From contig NZ_ARVW01000001.1 of NCBI RefSeq assembly GCF_000384315.1, forward strand, positions 3,844,157-3,908,156: a stretch of 64,000 nucleotides of DNA, written 5' to 3'. How positions within the stretch are numbered: the first letter of the stretch is position 1; every line of letters begins with the position of its first letter. The DNA is from Amycolatopsis nigrescens CSC17Ta-90 (GTDB taxonomy: Bacteria > Actinomycetota > Actinomycetes > Mycobacteriales > Pseudonocardiaceae). The notes below the pieces were generated by a model. It searched no databases. It saw only the letters and a list, made by a program, of their open reading frames with translations, and was not told the origin of the DNA. Positions 26,058 to 33,527 of this stretch are shown here, piece after piece. The position numbers were made by a program, and so were the translations under genes.

Positions 26058-26072
26058 TGACAATCATTTCCA
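26057..26072 (+). promoter_or_regulatory. Zur-like zinc operator overlapping a TTGACA -35 box
   Basis: TGACAATCATTTCCA (26058-26072) matches the actinobacterial Zur-box palindrome TGAAAATCATTTTCA at 13 of 15 positions, from memory of the consensus. The central AATCATT is intact and five of seven base pairs of the palindrome hold. TTGACA (26057-26062) could be the -35 box, with CAGCCT 17 bases on as a weak -10; zinc-loaded Zur would then block RNA polymerase. It lies 49 bases before the first gene of the transport/biosynthesis operon. Confidence 0.6.
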
Positions 26073-26120
26073 CTTAAGTCAGCCTTTCGGGGCACCGGAC
26101 AGACATGGGGGTACCGAAAG

Positions 26121-27656
26121 ATGCCATTCGCCTTGACCCGCCGGGGATTCCTCGGCCTTGCCGGTACCGCCGGTGCGGTACTGCTGACCGGCTGCGGGGC
26201 CGGTGACGCGGGCTCGGCCGCGGAGCAGCCACGGCGGGGCGGGCGGTTCCGCGCACTGTTCGCCGGGGGCGGGGTCAAGGAGACGATGGACCCGCACCTG
26301 CAGAACATCTACGTGGACCAGGCGCGGCACAAGGCGGTCTTCGACAAGCTCACCGAACTCGGCCCCGATCTCGCCGCGGTGCCGAGGCTGGCCACCCACT
26401 GGGAGTCCAATGTGGACGCCACGGTCTGGCGGTTCGGCTTGCGGGAGGCGCTCTTCCACGACGGCAGGCCGCTGACCAGCGAGGACGTCCTGGCCAGCCT
26501 GGCAAGGATCCTGGACCCGGCGGCCACCGGCCGGTTCGCCGCGACCGCGCTGGCCGAGGTGGACCTCGGCCGTTCGCGCGCTATCGATCCGCGCACGGTG
26601 GAGGTGGTGTTGCGCACGCCGAACGCCGAGCTGCCGGGGCTGCTCGGCGGCAGCGGCACCGCGGTGCTGCCCGCCAACTACGACCCGGCGAAGCCGGTGG
26701 GCACCGGGCCGTTCCGGTTCCGGTCCTTCGAGGCGGGCCGTTCGATGGTCGCCACCCGGTTCGACGAGCACTGGGAGGGCGCGCCCTACGTCGACGAGCT
26801 GCACATCCTGTCCGCCGAGGCCGACGCGCGGGGCAACGCGGTGCGCAGCGGCCAGGCCGAATACGCGCACGAGATGACCGCGACCTTCGCCCGCACCGCG
26901 GAGGCGGGCGGCACCGTGCGGATCGTCGCAACCCCGGGCAGCACCACGCACGCCATCGTGCTCAAGACCGACCGGCCGCCCTTCGACAACCCGGACGTCA
27001 GCATGGCCTTCAAACTGCTTGCCGACCGGAAGCGCCTGGTGGACGTGGTCTTCGCCGGGCGCGGGCTGCTCGGCAACGATCTGTTCGGCAAGGGCTACCA
27101 GTACTACCCGGCGGATCTGCCCCAGCGCGAGCGCGACGTGGACGAAGCCCGTTCGCTGCTGCGGGGAGCCGGGGTGCTCAACCAGCCGCTGTCCATCTAC
27201 ACCTCCACCGCGTCCACCGGTTTCGTGGAGGCGGCCACCCTGTTCGCCGAGCAGGCCGGTGAAGCCGGGCTGAAGGTGGAGGTCACGCACGGCACGAGCG
27301 AGACCTACTACAAGGACCAGCTCGTCACCGGCCTGATCGGCAGCCACCGCTCCGGCGCCATGCCGATCCCCAGCTACCTGCGTGACCGGCTGCTGTCCAA
27401 CTCGCCCTTCAACGCCACCGGCTGGCGGCGTCCGGAGTTCGACGCCGCCTTCGCCCGTGCACAGTCCACTTCGGACCCAGCGGAACGGGCCGCGCTGTAC
27501 GGGCAGCTTCAGCACACCGTGCACGAGCAGGGCGGACTGCTCGCCTGGGGCCATCCGGACTGGCTGAACGCGGTCAGCGCGAACGCCCGCGGTGTCGGGC
27601 CGGCGCTGCCGAACACGGTGGACTGGGCCCGCTTCGACAGGGTGTGGCTGGCCTGA
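26121..27656 (+). CDS. Family 5 extracellular solute-binding lipoprotein (Opp/Nik/Cnt type)
   Basis: 511 residues. The N-terminus combines a twin-arginine-like start (TRRGFLGLAG) and a lipobox (LLTGC), so the mature protein is lipid-anchored outside. The body is the DppA/OppA/NikA fold: RFGLREALFHDGRPLTSEDV is the conserved family 5 block. Such proteins bind peptides, nickel or metal-chelate complexes (NikA, CntA). Neighbours (permeases, ATPases, three enzymes, exporter) and the Zur-like operator favour a metal-metallophore complex as ligand, which is inference. First gene of the operon. Confidence 0.9.
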   Translation: MPFALTRRGFLGLAGTAGAVLLTGCGAGDAGSAAEQPRRGGRFRALFAGGGVKETMDPHLQNIYVDQARHKAVFDKLTELGPDLAAVPRLATHWESNVDATVWRFGLREALFHDGRPLTSEDVLASLARILDPAATGRFAATALAEVDLGRSRAIDPRTVEVVLRTPNAELPGLLGGSGTAVLPANYDPAKPVGTGPFRFRSFEAGRSMVATRFDEHWEGAPYVDELHILSAEADARGNAVRSGQAEYAHEMTATFARTAEAGGTVRIVATPGSTTHAIVLKTDRPPFDNPDVSMAFKLLADRKRLVDVVFAGRGLLGNDLFGKGYQYYPADLPQRERDVDEARSLLRGAGVLNQPLSIYTSTASTGFVEAATLFAEQAGEAGLKVEVTHGTSETYYKDQLVTGLIGSHRSGAMPIPSYLRDRLLSNSPFNATGWRRPEFDAAFARAQSTSDPAERAALYGQLQHTVHEQGGLLAWGHPDWLNAVSANARGVGPALPNTVDWARFDRVWLA

Positions 27657-28597
27657 ACGTGCGCGGTTACGCCGCGGGGAGGCTCGGTCTCGGACTGGTC
27701 CAGCTCACCCTGCTCACCATCGGAGTCTTCCTGCTGACCGAGCTGCTGCCCGGGGACGCGGCGGACGTCAGCGCGAACGAGAACGCCACACCCGAACAGG
27801 TGGCGGCGCTGCGGCACGAGCTCGGCCTGGACCGTCCGGCCTGGGAGCGGTTCTTCGACTGGCTCGGTGGTCTGGTCACCGGCGACCTCGGCAACTCGTT
27901 GTCCGGGCGCGGCCCGGTCACCGCGATCGTCGCGGACTCGGCCGGCGCCACCCTGGTGCTCGCCGGGGTCACGCTGCTGCTGGTGGTGCCGCTGGCGGTG
28001 CTGCTCGGGGTGCTGGCCGGCACTCGTGAGGGCGGCCGGCTGGACCGGGTGATCTCCTCGGTCACCCTCGGCCTGCACGCGGTGCCGGACTTCGTGCTGG
28101 CGCTGCTGCTGGTCACCGTGCTGGCGCTGAAGTTCGGCTGGTTCCCGGCGACCTGGGTCGGCGGCGACCTGCTCACCGAGCCCGCGCTGCTGGTGCTGCC
28201 GGTGCTGGTGCTGCTCACCAGGACCCTGTGCACGCTGACCAGGCAGGTCCGCGCCGGCACCGTGCGCACCCTGCGCGCCGAGTACGTGCTGCAGGCGTCG
28301 AGGCTCGGTGTGCCGCGACGGAACCTGTTGCTGCGGCACGTTTTCCCCAACGCCGCGGTGCCCGGCATCCAAGAGCTGGCCAGGGTCGGCGACAACCTGC
28401 TCGGCGGAATCCTCGTGGTGGAGGCGATCTTCGCGATCCCCGGGGTGGCCACCGCGCTGGTGGCCGCGGTGACGGCAAGGGACCTGCCGGTGGTGCAGGG
28501 GCTGACCCTGGTGCTGGCGGTCGCCGCGGTGGCCTTCAACCTGGCCGCCGACCTGCTGTGCGACCGGCTGGTCCCGCGGACGGAGACGCTGCGATGA
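27644..28597 (+). CDS. ABC transporter permease, OppB/NikB/CntB type
   Basis: 317 residues with six membrane spans. The family N-terminal pattern is visible (VQLTLLTIGVFLLTELLPGD), as is ELGLDRPAWERFFDWLGGLVTGDLGNSL, and the coupling loop EYVLQASRLGVPRRNLLLRHVFPNA. It starts at GTG 27644, overlapping the binding-protein gene by 13 bases; GTG 27659 is an alternative. It partners the following permease to form the import channel. Confidence 0.9.
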   Translation: MAGLNVRGYAAGRLGLGLVQLTLLTIGVFLLTELLPGDAADVSANENATPEQVAALRHELGLDRPAWERFFDWLGGLVTGDLGNSLSGRGPVTAIVADSAGATLVLAGVTLLLVVPLAVLLGVLAGTREGGRLDRVISSVTLGLHAVPDFVLALLLVTVLALKFGWFPATWVGGDLLTEPALLVLPVLVLLTRTLCTLTRQVRAGTVRTLRAEYVLQASRLGVPRRNLLLRHVFPNAAVPGIQELARVGDNLLGGILVVEAIFAIPGVATALVAAVTARDLPVVQGLTLVLAVAAVAFNLAADLLCDRLVPRTETLR

Positions 28598-29370
28598 CGG
28601 GACGGCTGCTGCTGTTCGCGGTGCCGGTGCTGGTCGCGGTGTTCGGCCCGCTGTTCGCCGGCGCGGTGACCAGGCCGCCGGGCGCGCCCTACCTGCTCGG
28701 CGGCGGCTATCCGCTCGGCACCGACGGTCTCGGTCGGGACGTGCTCGGCCTGCTGCTGCTCGGCGGGCGCAGCGCGTTGGGCATCGCGCTGGGCGCGGTG
28801 CTGCTCGCCTACCTGGCCGGCGGGCTGGTCGGGCTGCTCGCCGCGTCCACCCGGCGGCGCTGGCTGGACGAGCTGCTGATCCGGCCGCTGGAGGTGCTGC
28901 TGCCGCTGCCCTCGCTGCTGGTGCTCAGCGTGCTCGCGGTGGGCTGGCGCGGGGAGCCGGTGGCGATCGCGGTCGGGGTCGCGGTGGTGAACGTGCCCGC
29001 CGTGGCGCGGCTGGTGCGGGCCGCCGCGCTGGACGCGGCCAGCGGGCCGGTGGCCGAGGCGATGCGGGTGCAGGGCGAGTCGGCGACCCGCATCCAGTTC
29101 GGCTACATCCTGCGCACCGCGCTCGCGCCGGTCGCGGCCGACGTCGGTACCAGGGTCACGCTGGCGGTGTTCCTGGTCGGCTCGGCGAACTTCCTCGGCC
29201 TCGGGCTCGACCCGACCGCGCCGGACTGGTCGGTCACCATCGCCCGCGGCGGCGAGGGCCTGCTGTTGCAGCCGTGGGCGACGCTCGCCCCGGCGGCCAT
29301 GTTGGTCATGTTCACCCTCGGTCTGAACCTGCTGGCCGACCGGCTGCTGACCCCGGAGGTGGCCAGGTGA
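28594..29370 (+). CDS. ABC transporter permease, OppC/NikC/CntC type
   Basis: 258 residues from ATG 28594, overlapping the previous stop by four bases (ATGA). It has the PLGTDGLGRDVLGLLLLGGRSALGI block typical of OppC, five to six spans, and the coupling loop VAEAMRVQGESATRIQFGYILR. It lacks the long N-terminal extension of many OppC proteins. Second half of the heterodimeric channel. Confidence 0.9.
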   Translation: MTGRLLLFAVPVLVAVFGPLFAGAVTRPPGAPYLLGGGYPLGTDGLGRDVLGLLLLGGRSALGIALGAVLLAYLAGGLVGLLAASTRRRWLDELLIRPLEVLLPLPSLLVLSVLAVGWRGEPVAIAVGVAVVNVPAVARLVRAAALDAASGPVAEAMRVQGESATRIQFGYILRTALAPVAADVGTRVTLAVFLVGSANFLGLGLDPTAPDWSVTIARGGEGLLLQPWATLAPAAMLVMFTLGLNLLADRLLTPEVAR

Positions 29371-30830
29371 GTACGGAGTCCCCGGTGCTGCGGGTCCGCG
29401 GATTGTCCGCGACGGCGGGTTCGGCGGTGTTGCTGGACGACGTCAGCTTCGAAGCCGAAGCGGGGCGGGTCACCGTGCTGGCCGGGCCCTCCGGCAGCGG
29501 CAAGACCTCCGCCGCGCTGGCCCTGCTGGGTGCGTCCGGCCACGGCGTCCGGTTGCGCGGCCAGGTCGAGGTGGCCGGTACCGCGGTGGTGGACGAGAAC
29601 GGGGTGACCGCCGACGCCGAGCGGGTGCGCGGCGCGGTGGTCGCCTACCTGCCGCAACATCCCGGCAGCGCGCTCAACCCGGCCCGCCGGATCGGCAGCA
29701 CGCTCACCGAGCTCGCCCGGCTGCACGGCCACGGCGAGCCCGAACCGGTGGTCGCCGAGGCATTGCGGGCCGCGCAACTGCCGGATGGCCGGGAGCTGCG
29801 CCGCCGTTTCCCGCACCAGTTCTCCGGCGGGCAGCGGCAGCGGGTGGCGCTGGCACAGACCATGGCTTGTCGTCCGCGAGTCCTGGTGCTCGACGAGCCG
29901 AGCACCGGGCTCGACCCGGCGACCGCCGCGAAGCTGGCCGCCGAGCTCACCGAACTGGCCGGTGCCGGGTTGGCCGTGCTGCTGCTCAGCCACGATCAGG
30001 CGCTGGTGCGCGCGCTCGCCGACCGGGTGGTGCTGCTGCGCGACGGCCGGGTGGTGCGGTCCGGGCCGCCCGCCGAGGTGCTGCCCGCGCTGGAGCCGTA
30101 CCGGATCGCCCCCTTGGTGTCCGAAGTGGACACTCCGCTGCTGGAGGTGCGGTCGTTGTCGGCCACGTTGCGGCGCGGCGGGCGGGCGCCGGTGCTGCAC
30201 GACGTGCACCTGACCGTGCCGAAGGCGGGCTGCGTCGGGGTGGCCGGGCCCTCCGGCAGCGGCAAGACCACGCTGGCGCGCTGCGTCGCCGGGCTGCACG
30301 AGCGCTATCGCGGCCGGATCCTGCTCGACGGCGAGCCGCTGCCGGTGCTGCGCCGCCGCGACCCGGTGCGGAAACGGCGGGTGCAGTACGTCTGGCAGGA
30401 AGTGCGCGGCTCCTTCGACGAGCGGCGGACGGTGCTCGACCAGGTCGCGCGCACCGCGGTCCGGCTCGGCGGCAGCACGCCGGCCGACGCGCGTGCGCAG
30501 GCCGTCGCGACGCTGGAGCGGCTCGGTGTCGGCGAAGGGGTTTCGGCGCGGCGACCGGCTTCGCTGTCCGGCGGCGAACTGCAGCGCGCGGCGCTGGCCC
30601 GCGCCGTGCTGGCCGGTCCGGACCTGCTGATCTGCGACGAGATCACCACCTCGCTGGACCGCGCGGCCACCGAGTCGGTGCTCGCGCTGCTGGCCGGCCT
30701 GCACGCCGAACGCGGGCTGGCGCTGCTCTGGGTCAGCCACGACGCCGGACTGCTCGGTGCCGTGGCGCAACACGTGGTCGAACTGGTGGACGGGCGGGTG
30801 GCCGACCGTCCGCAGCCGGTGCACAGATAG
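29367..30830 (+). CDS. Two-domain ABC ATPase (fused OppD-OppF / CntD-CntF type)
   Basis: 487 residues from GTG 29367 (four-base overlap with the permease gene). Two complete ATPase domains: first Walker A GPSGSGKTS at ~40-48, signature SGGQRQR at 153-159, Walker B VLVLDEPSTGLDP; second Walker A GPSGSGKTT at 294-302, signature SGGELQR at 401-407, Walker B LLICDEITTSLD. In most Opp systems these are separate proteins; here they are fused, so one polypeptide powers the importer. Confidence 0.93.
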   Translation: MSTESPVLRVRGLSATAGSAVLLDDVSFEAEAGRVTVLAGPSGSGKTSAALALLGASGHGVRLRGQVEVAGTAVVDENGVTADAERVRGAVVAYLPQHPGSALNPARRIGSTLTELARLHGHGEPEPVVAEALRAAQLPDGRELRRRFPHQFSGGQRQRVALAQTMACRPRVLVLDEPSTGLDPATAAKLAAELTELAGAGLAVLLLSHDQALVRALADRVVLLRDGRVVRSGPPAEVLPALEPYRIAPLVSEVDTPLLEVRSLSATLRRGGRAPVLHDVHLTVPKAGCVGVAGPSGSGKTTLARCVAGLHERYRGRILLDGEPLPVLRRRDPVRKRRVQYVWQEVRGSFDERRTVLDQVARTAVRLGGSTPADARAQAVATLERLGVGEGVSARRPASLSGGELQRAALARAVLAGPDLLICDEITTSLDRAATESVLALLAGLHAERGLALLWVSHDAGLLGAVAQHVVELVDGRVADRPQPVHR

Positions 30831-30837
30831 GAGAGAA

Positions 30838-31563
30838 ATGATCACTGCCGCCCAAGAGGAACTGTACGAACGACTGCCGCACACCCTGTCCGCGGAGGAG
30901 ATCAGGGCGGTGAACTCGGCAGGTTCCACCATCCACACCCACCGGCGGTACGAGTACAACGGCTGGCGGTTCGAGCTGGCGCCAGGGGTGTTCTCCCCCG
31001 GCGGCACCAGTCGCATCCTGCATGACCACCTGCTGAACGGAACCGTTGACCTGCAAGGGAAATCCTATGTCGCGATGGGGGTCGGGCTCGGTGTCGAGGC
31101 GTTGATCGCCGGGGTGCGCGGGGCACGGGAGATCTACGCGGTGGACGTGCACGAGGACAGTGTGCTGGCCGCGTCGAAGTACTACCGGGAGCTGATCGGC
31201 ACGTCCTCGCCGGCCAGGTTCGTGCCGCTGGTCTCCGACCTGTTCGAGGGTTTTCCGCCCTCTGCCAAGGCGGACGTGGTCACCTTCAACCCGCCCGCGG
31301 TGAACCTGAACCTCAGCTCGGACCCGGACGTGGTGCGAAACCTGTGCGCCGGCACCGAAATCGCGAAGCGGTTCTTCGACCAGGTGCGCGAAGTGCTGAA
31401 CCCGGGTGGGGAGATCTTCCTGATCACGTCCAATACCGCGGAACTTCGGCAGATCGTCCGCTACGGCATGGAATCCGGCTTCGGCGTGGAAATCGTGTAC
31501 GTCAAGAAATGGCCCGACGACGAGGTGCGCACCCATCTCTTCCGCTTTTCCCGTCTTGAATGA
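30838..31563 (+). CDS. SAM-dependent methyltransferase of unknown substrate
   Basis: 241 residues. A class I methyltransferase domain is clear: VAMGVGLGVEALIA (SAM-binding loop), AVDVHEDSV (acidic residue for ribose) and a catalytic N-P-P motif at 151-153 (VVTFNPPAVNL) like the N/D-P-P-[YFW] of N-methyltransferases. A ~70-residue N-terminal region is not recognised. Ribosome site GGAGAG precedes ATG 30838. It is eight bases from the ATPase gene and continues into the PLP-enzyme gene, so it is probably a tailoring or backbone enzyme of a small molecule handled by the flanking transporters. A true nicotianamine synthase is not evident. Confidence 0.75.
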   Translation: MITAAQEELYERLPHTLSAEEIRAVNSAGSTIHTHRRYEYNGWRFELAPGVFSPGGTSRILHDHLLNGTVDLQGKSYVAMGVGLGVEALIAGVRGAREIYAVDVHEDSVLAASKYYRELIGTSSPARFVPLVSDLFEGFPPSAKADVVTFNPPAVNLNLSSDPDVVRNLCAGTEIAKRFFDQVREVLNPGGEIFLITSNTAELRQIVRYGMESGFGVEIVYVKKWPDDEVRTHLFRFSRLE

Positions 31564-31591
31564 AAACCGCCCGAACATCGGAGTTTGCTTT

Positions 31592-32647
31592 ATGCACGAG
31601 CACTACGCGGAAGCGGTCAAGGTTCCCGACCCGATCGAGCTGGCGCCGGATCTGGTCTGCCTGCGCTTCGAGACGATGAAGATCTATTCGGCGCTGGGCG
31701 CGGTGCAGCGGCTGCTGGACTCCGGCCGGGTCGCGCCCGGCGACACGCTGATCGACTCCTCCAGCGGGATCTACGCGCACGCGCTGGCGCTGGCCTGCCA
31801 CCGGTACGGAATGCGTTGCCACATCGTCGGTTCCACCACCATCGACCTCGGCCTGCGGGTGCAGCTGGAGATCCTCGGCGCGACCTTGGAACAGGTCGAG
31901 CCCTCCAACGACCTCCGGCTGGACCAGAACCTGCGGGTCGCGCGGATCGCCGAGATACTCCGGGAAAACCCGTCCTACTACTGGATGCGGCAGTACCACG
32001 ACGACATCCACTACGACGGCTACCGCGAGGTGGCCGAGCTGATCGACCGCGACCTGCCCGGCGCGCCGCTGAGCATCGTCGGCGCGGTCGGCACCGGCGC
32101 GTCCACCGGCTCGCTCGCTTCGCATCTGCGTGCTGCGGGCAGGGACGTGCGGCTGATCGGGGTGCAGCCGTTCGGCAGCGTGACCTTCGGCGCCGAGCAC
32201 GTCGCGGACCCGGAGATGATCATCGCCGGGATCGGCAGCTCGATCGAGTTCCGGAACGTGCGGCACGAGCTGTACGACCGGATCCACTGGATCTCCTTCG
32301 ACCACGCCACTTCCGGCGCGGTCGCCCTGCTGCGTTCGACGGGGGTCTTCGCCGGGCTGTCCGCCGGCGCGTCCTACCTGGCCGCGTGCTGGGAAAGGGG
32401 CCGCGCGGACGGACGGCGGTACGTGTTCATCGCGCCGGACACCGGACATCGCTATGTCGACTCCGCCTTCGCGCGGCACGCCGAGGTCCGCGCCGCCGAT
32501 GAGCTGCGACCGAAGGAGATCGGTTCGCTGTCCGAGCTGAGCTATCCGTGGTCGGCGATGAACTGGGCACGCCGGGACGGCATCGAGCTGCCGAGGCCAC
32601 GGGCCGAACGTCGCGTGCCGTCCACCACCGGAAAGGGGCGAGCGTGA
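31592..32647 (+). CDS. Cysteine-synthase-like PLP-dependent enzyme (fold type II)
   Basis: 351 residues from ATG 31592; a TTG at 31556 would extend it by 12 residues and overlap the previous gene. The fold type II landmarks are present but divergent: the putative PLP lysine is in FETMKIYSALGAV (compare SVKDR), the substrate loop is DSSSGIYAHALALAC, the phosphate loop is GAVGTGASTGS, and GVFAGLSAGASYLAA ends the core. Relatives include O-acetylserine sulfhydrylase and SbnA-type synthases that make amino-acid building blocks of metallophores by beta-replacement. Its reaction is unknown. No SbnB-like partner is adjacent. Confidence 0.8.
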   Translation: MHEHYAEAVKVPDPIELAPDLVCLRFETMKIYSALGAVQRLLDSGRVAPGDTLIDSSSGIYAHALALACHRYGMRCHIVGSTTIDLGLRVQLEILGATLEQVEPSNDLRLDQNLRVARIAEILRENPSYYWMRQYHDDIHYDGYREVAELIDRDLPGAPLSIVGAVGTGASTGSLASHLRAAGRDVRLIGVQPFGSVTFGAEHVADPEMIIAGIGSSIEFRNVRHELYDRIHWISFDHATSGAVALLRSTGVFAGLSAGASYLAACWERGRADGRRYVFIAPDTGHRYVDSAFARHAEVRAADELRPKEIGSLSELSYPWSAMNWARRDGIELPRPRAERRVPSTTGKGRA

Positions 32648-33453
32648 AAAGCGTGGCAGAGCTGTCCGACGCGGTGCTGGCCGGCGGATTCGGGCCGTCG
32701 CCGGCGGAGGTCACGGTGACCAGCGCGTTCTGGCTGCACCACACCACCAGGCTGGCCGGCGGGGAAGTGACCTACCGCAACCATTACGTGCTGCTGCGGG
32801 TGGGCGCGGCCTTCGGGGCCTGTTCTTTCGAGGCCGGTGACGTGACCGCGGAGTTCTGCGCCGAGGCGTCCGGGGCGCCAGTCTCCACGCTGCTTCGTGA
32901 CGCGCCCGGCGCGGTGCGGATCGCCGCGCTGGACGCGTATCTCGCGCATGTGCGGCCGCATCGGGACACCGCCGAAGCGGAGGCCGTGGTGCTTCCGGAA
33001 GGTACACCTGAGGTGCGGGCGAAGGCGCGGGACGAGGCGATCGCCGGGCTGCTGGACATCCGGCCCGGCACCAGGGTGGCGCTGATCGGGGTGGTCAACC
33101 CGCTGGTCGCGGCCATCCGGGCGCGCGGCGCCGAATGCCTGCCCTGCGACCTCAACCTGCGGCGGACCCAGTGGGGCGACCGGGTCGCCACGGACATGGC
33201 GGAGGTGCTCGACGCGGCGGACGCGGTGGTGGCCACCGGGATGACGCTCGGCAACGGGAGTTTCGACGCGCTGCTGGCGCACTGCCGCGACCGCAGGCTG
33301 CCGTTCGTGGTCTACGCGCAGACCGGCAGCGCGGTGGCGAGGGCCTTCCTCGGCGCCGGCGTCACCGCCGTTTCCGCCGAGCCCTTCCCGTTCTCCCAGT
33401 TCTCTGCCGACCCCACCCCGCTCTACCGCTACCGCACCCCGGTCGCCCCTTAA
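32644..33453 (+). CDS. DUF364-like Rossmann-fold protein (putative heavy-metal chelation family)
   Basis: 269 residues from GTG 32644 (GTGA overlap, AAGGGG ribosome site). The C-terminal half resembles PF04016/DUF364: RVALIGVVNPLVAAIRARG, then DAADAVVATGMTLGNGSFDALL and a closing Phe-rich segment. The N-terminal half fits the small enolase-like DUF4213 domain usually joined to it. The family name 'heavy-metal chelation' rests on gene context and structure, not on a proven reaction. Being third of three enzyme genes between an importer and an exporter, it probably helps make or handle the metallophore. Its stop is in the stem of the following palindrome. Confidence 0.65.
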   Translation: MKSVAELSDAVLAGGFGPSPAEVTVTSAFWLHHTTRLAGGEVTYRNHYVLLRVGAAFGACSFEAGDVTAEFCAEASGAPVSTLLRDAPGAVRIAALDAYLAHVRPHRDTAEAEAVVLPEGTPEVRAKARDEAIAGLLDIRPGTRVALIGVVNPLVAAIRARGAECLPCDLNLRRTQWGDRVATDMAEVLDAADAVVATGMTLGNGSFDALLAHCRDRRLPFVVYAQTGSAVARAFLGAGVTAVSAEPFPFSQFSADPTPLYRYRTPVAP

Positions 33454-33496
33454 GGCCACCTTTGCAACCTTGAAGGTAACAAAGGTGGCCTTGAGG
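33448..33496 (+). terminator. Palindrome between DUF364-like gene and MFS gene (family A)
   Basis: CTTAAGGCCACCTTTG on the left pairs with CAAAGGTGGCCTTGAG on the right (one G-T-type mismatch), with an inner ACCTT/AAGGT pairing. Same AAGGCCACCTT core as at 20,915. It may partly terminate the operon before the MFS gene. Confidence 0.75.
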
Positions 33497-33527
33497 GACA
33501 GTCGAGCAGAAAGGCGAGAAGAGACAA

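Noticed and set aside
29103..31016. A very long reverse-strand open frame (over 600 codons) opposite the ABC transporter genes
   Set aside because: It is the GC-rich antisense shadow of three clear genes; its translation is Arg/Gly/His-rich with no domain, and the forward genes have full motif sets.
30838..31563. Nicotianamine synthase (CntL-like)
   Set aside because: The protein has a class I methyltransferase domain with an N-P-P motif; I see no convincing match to the nicotianamine synthase fold.
31592..32647. Housekeeping cysteine synthase (CysK/CysM)
   Set aside because: The PLP-lysine and substrate loops are too divergent, and the gene lies within a transport operon, not with cysE.
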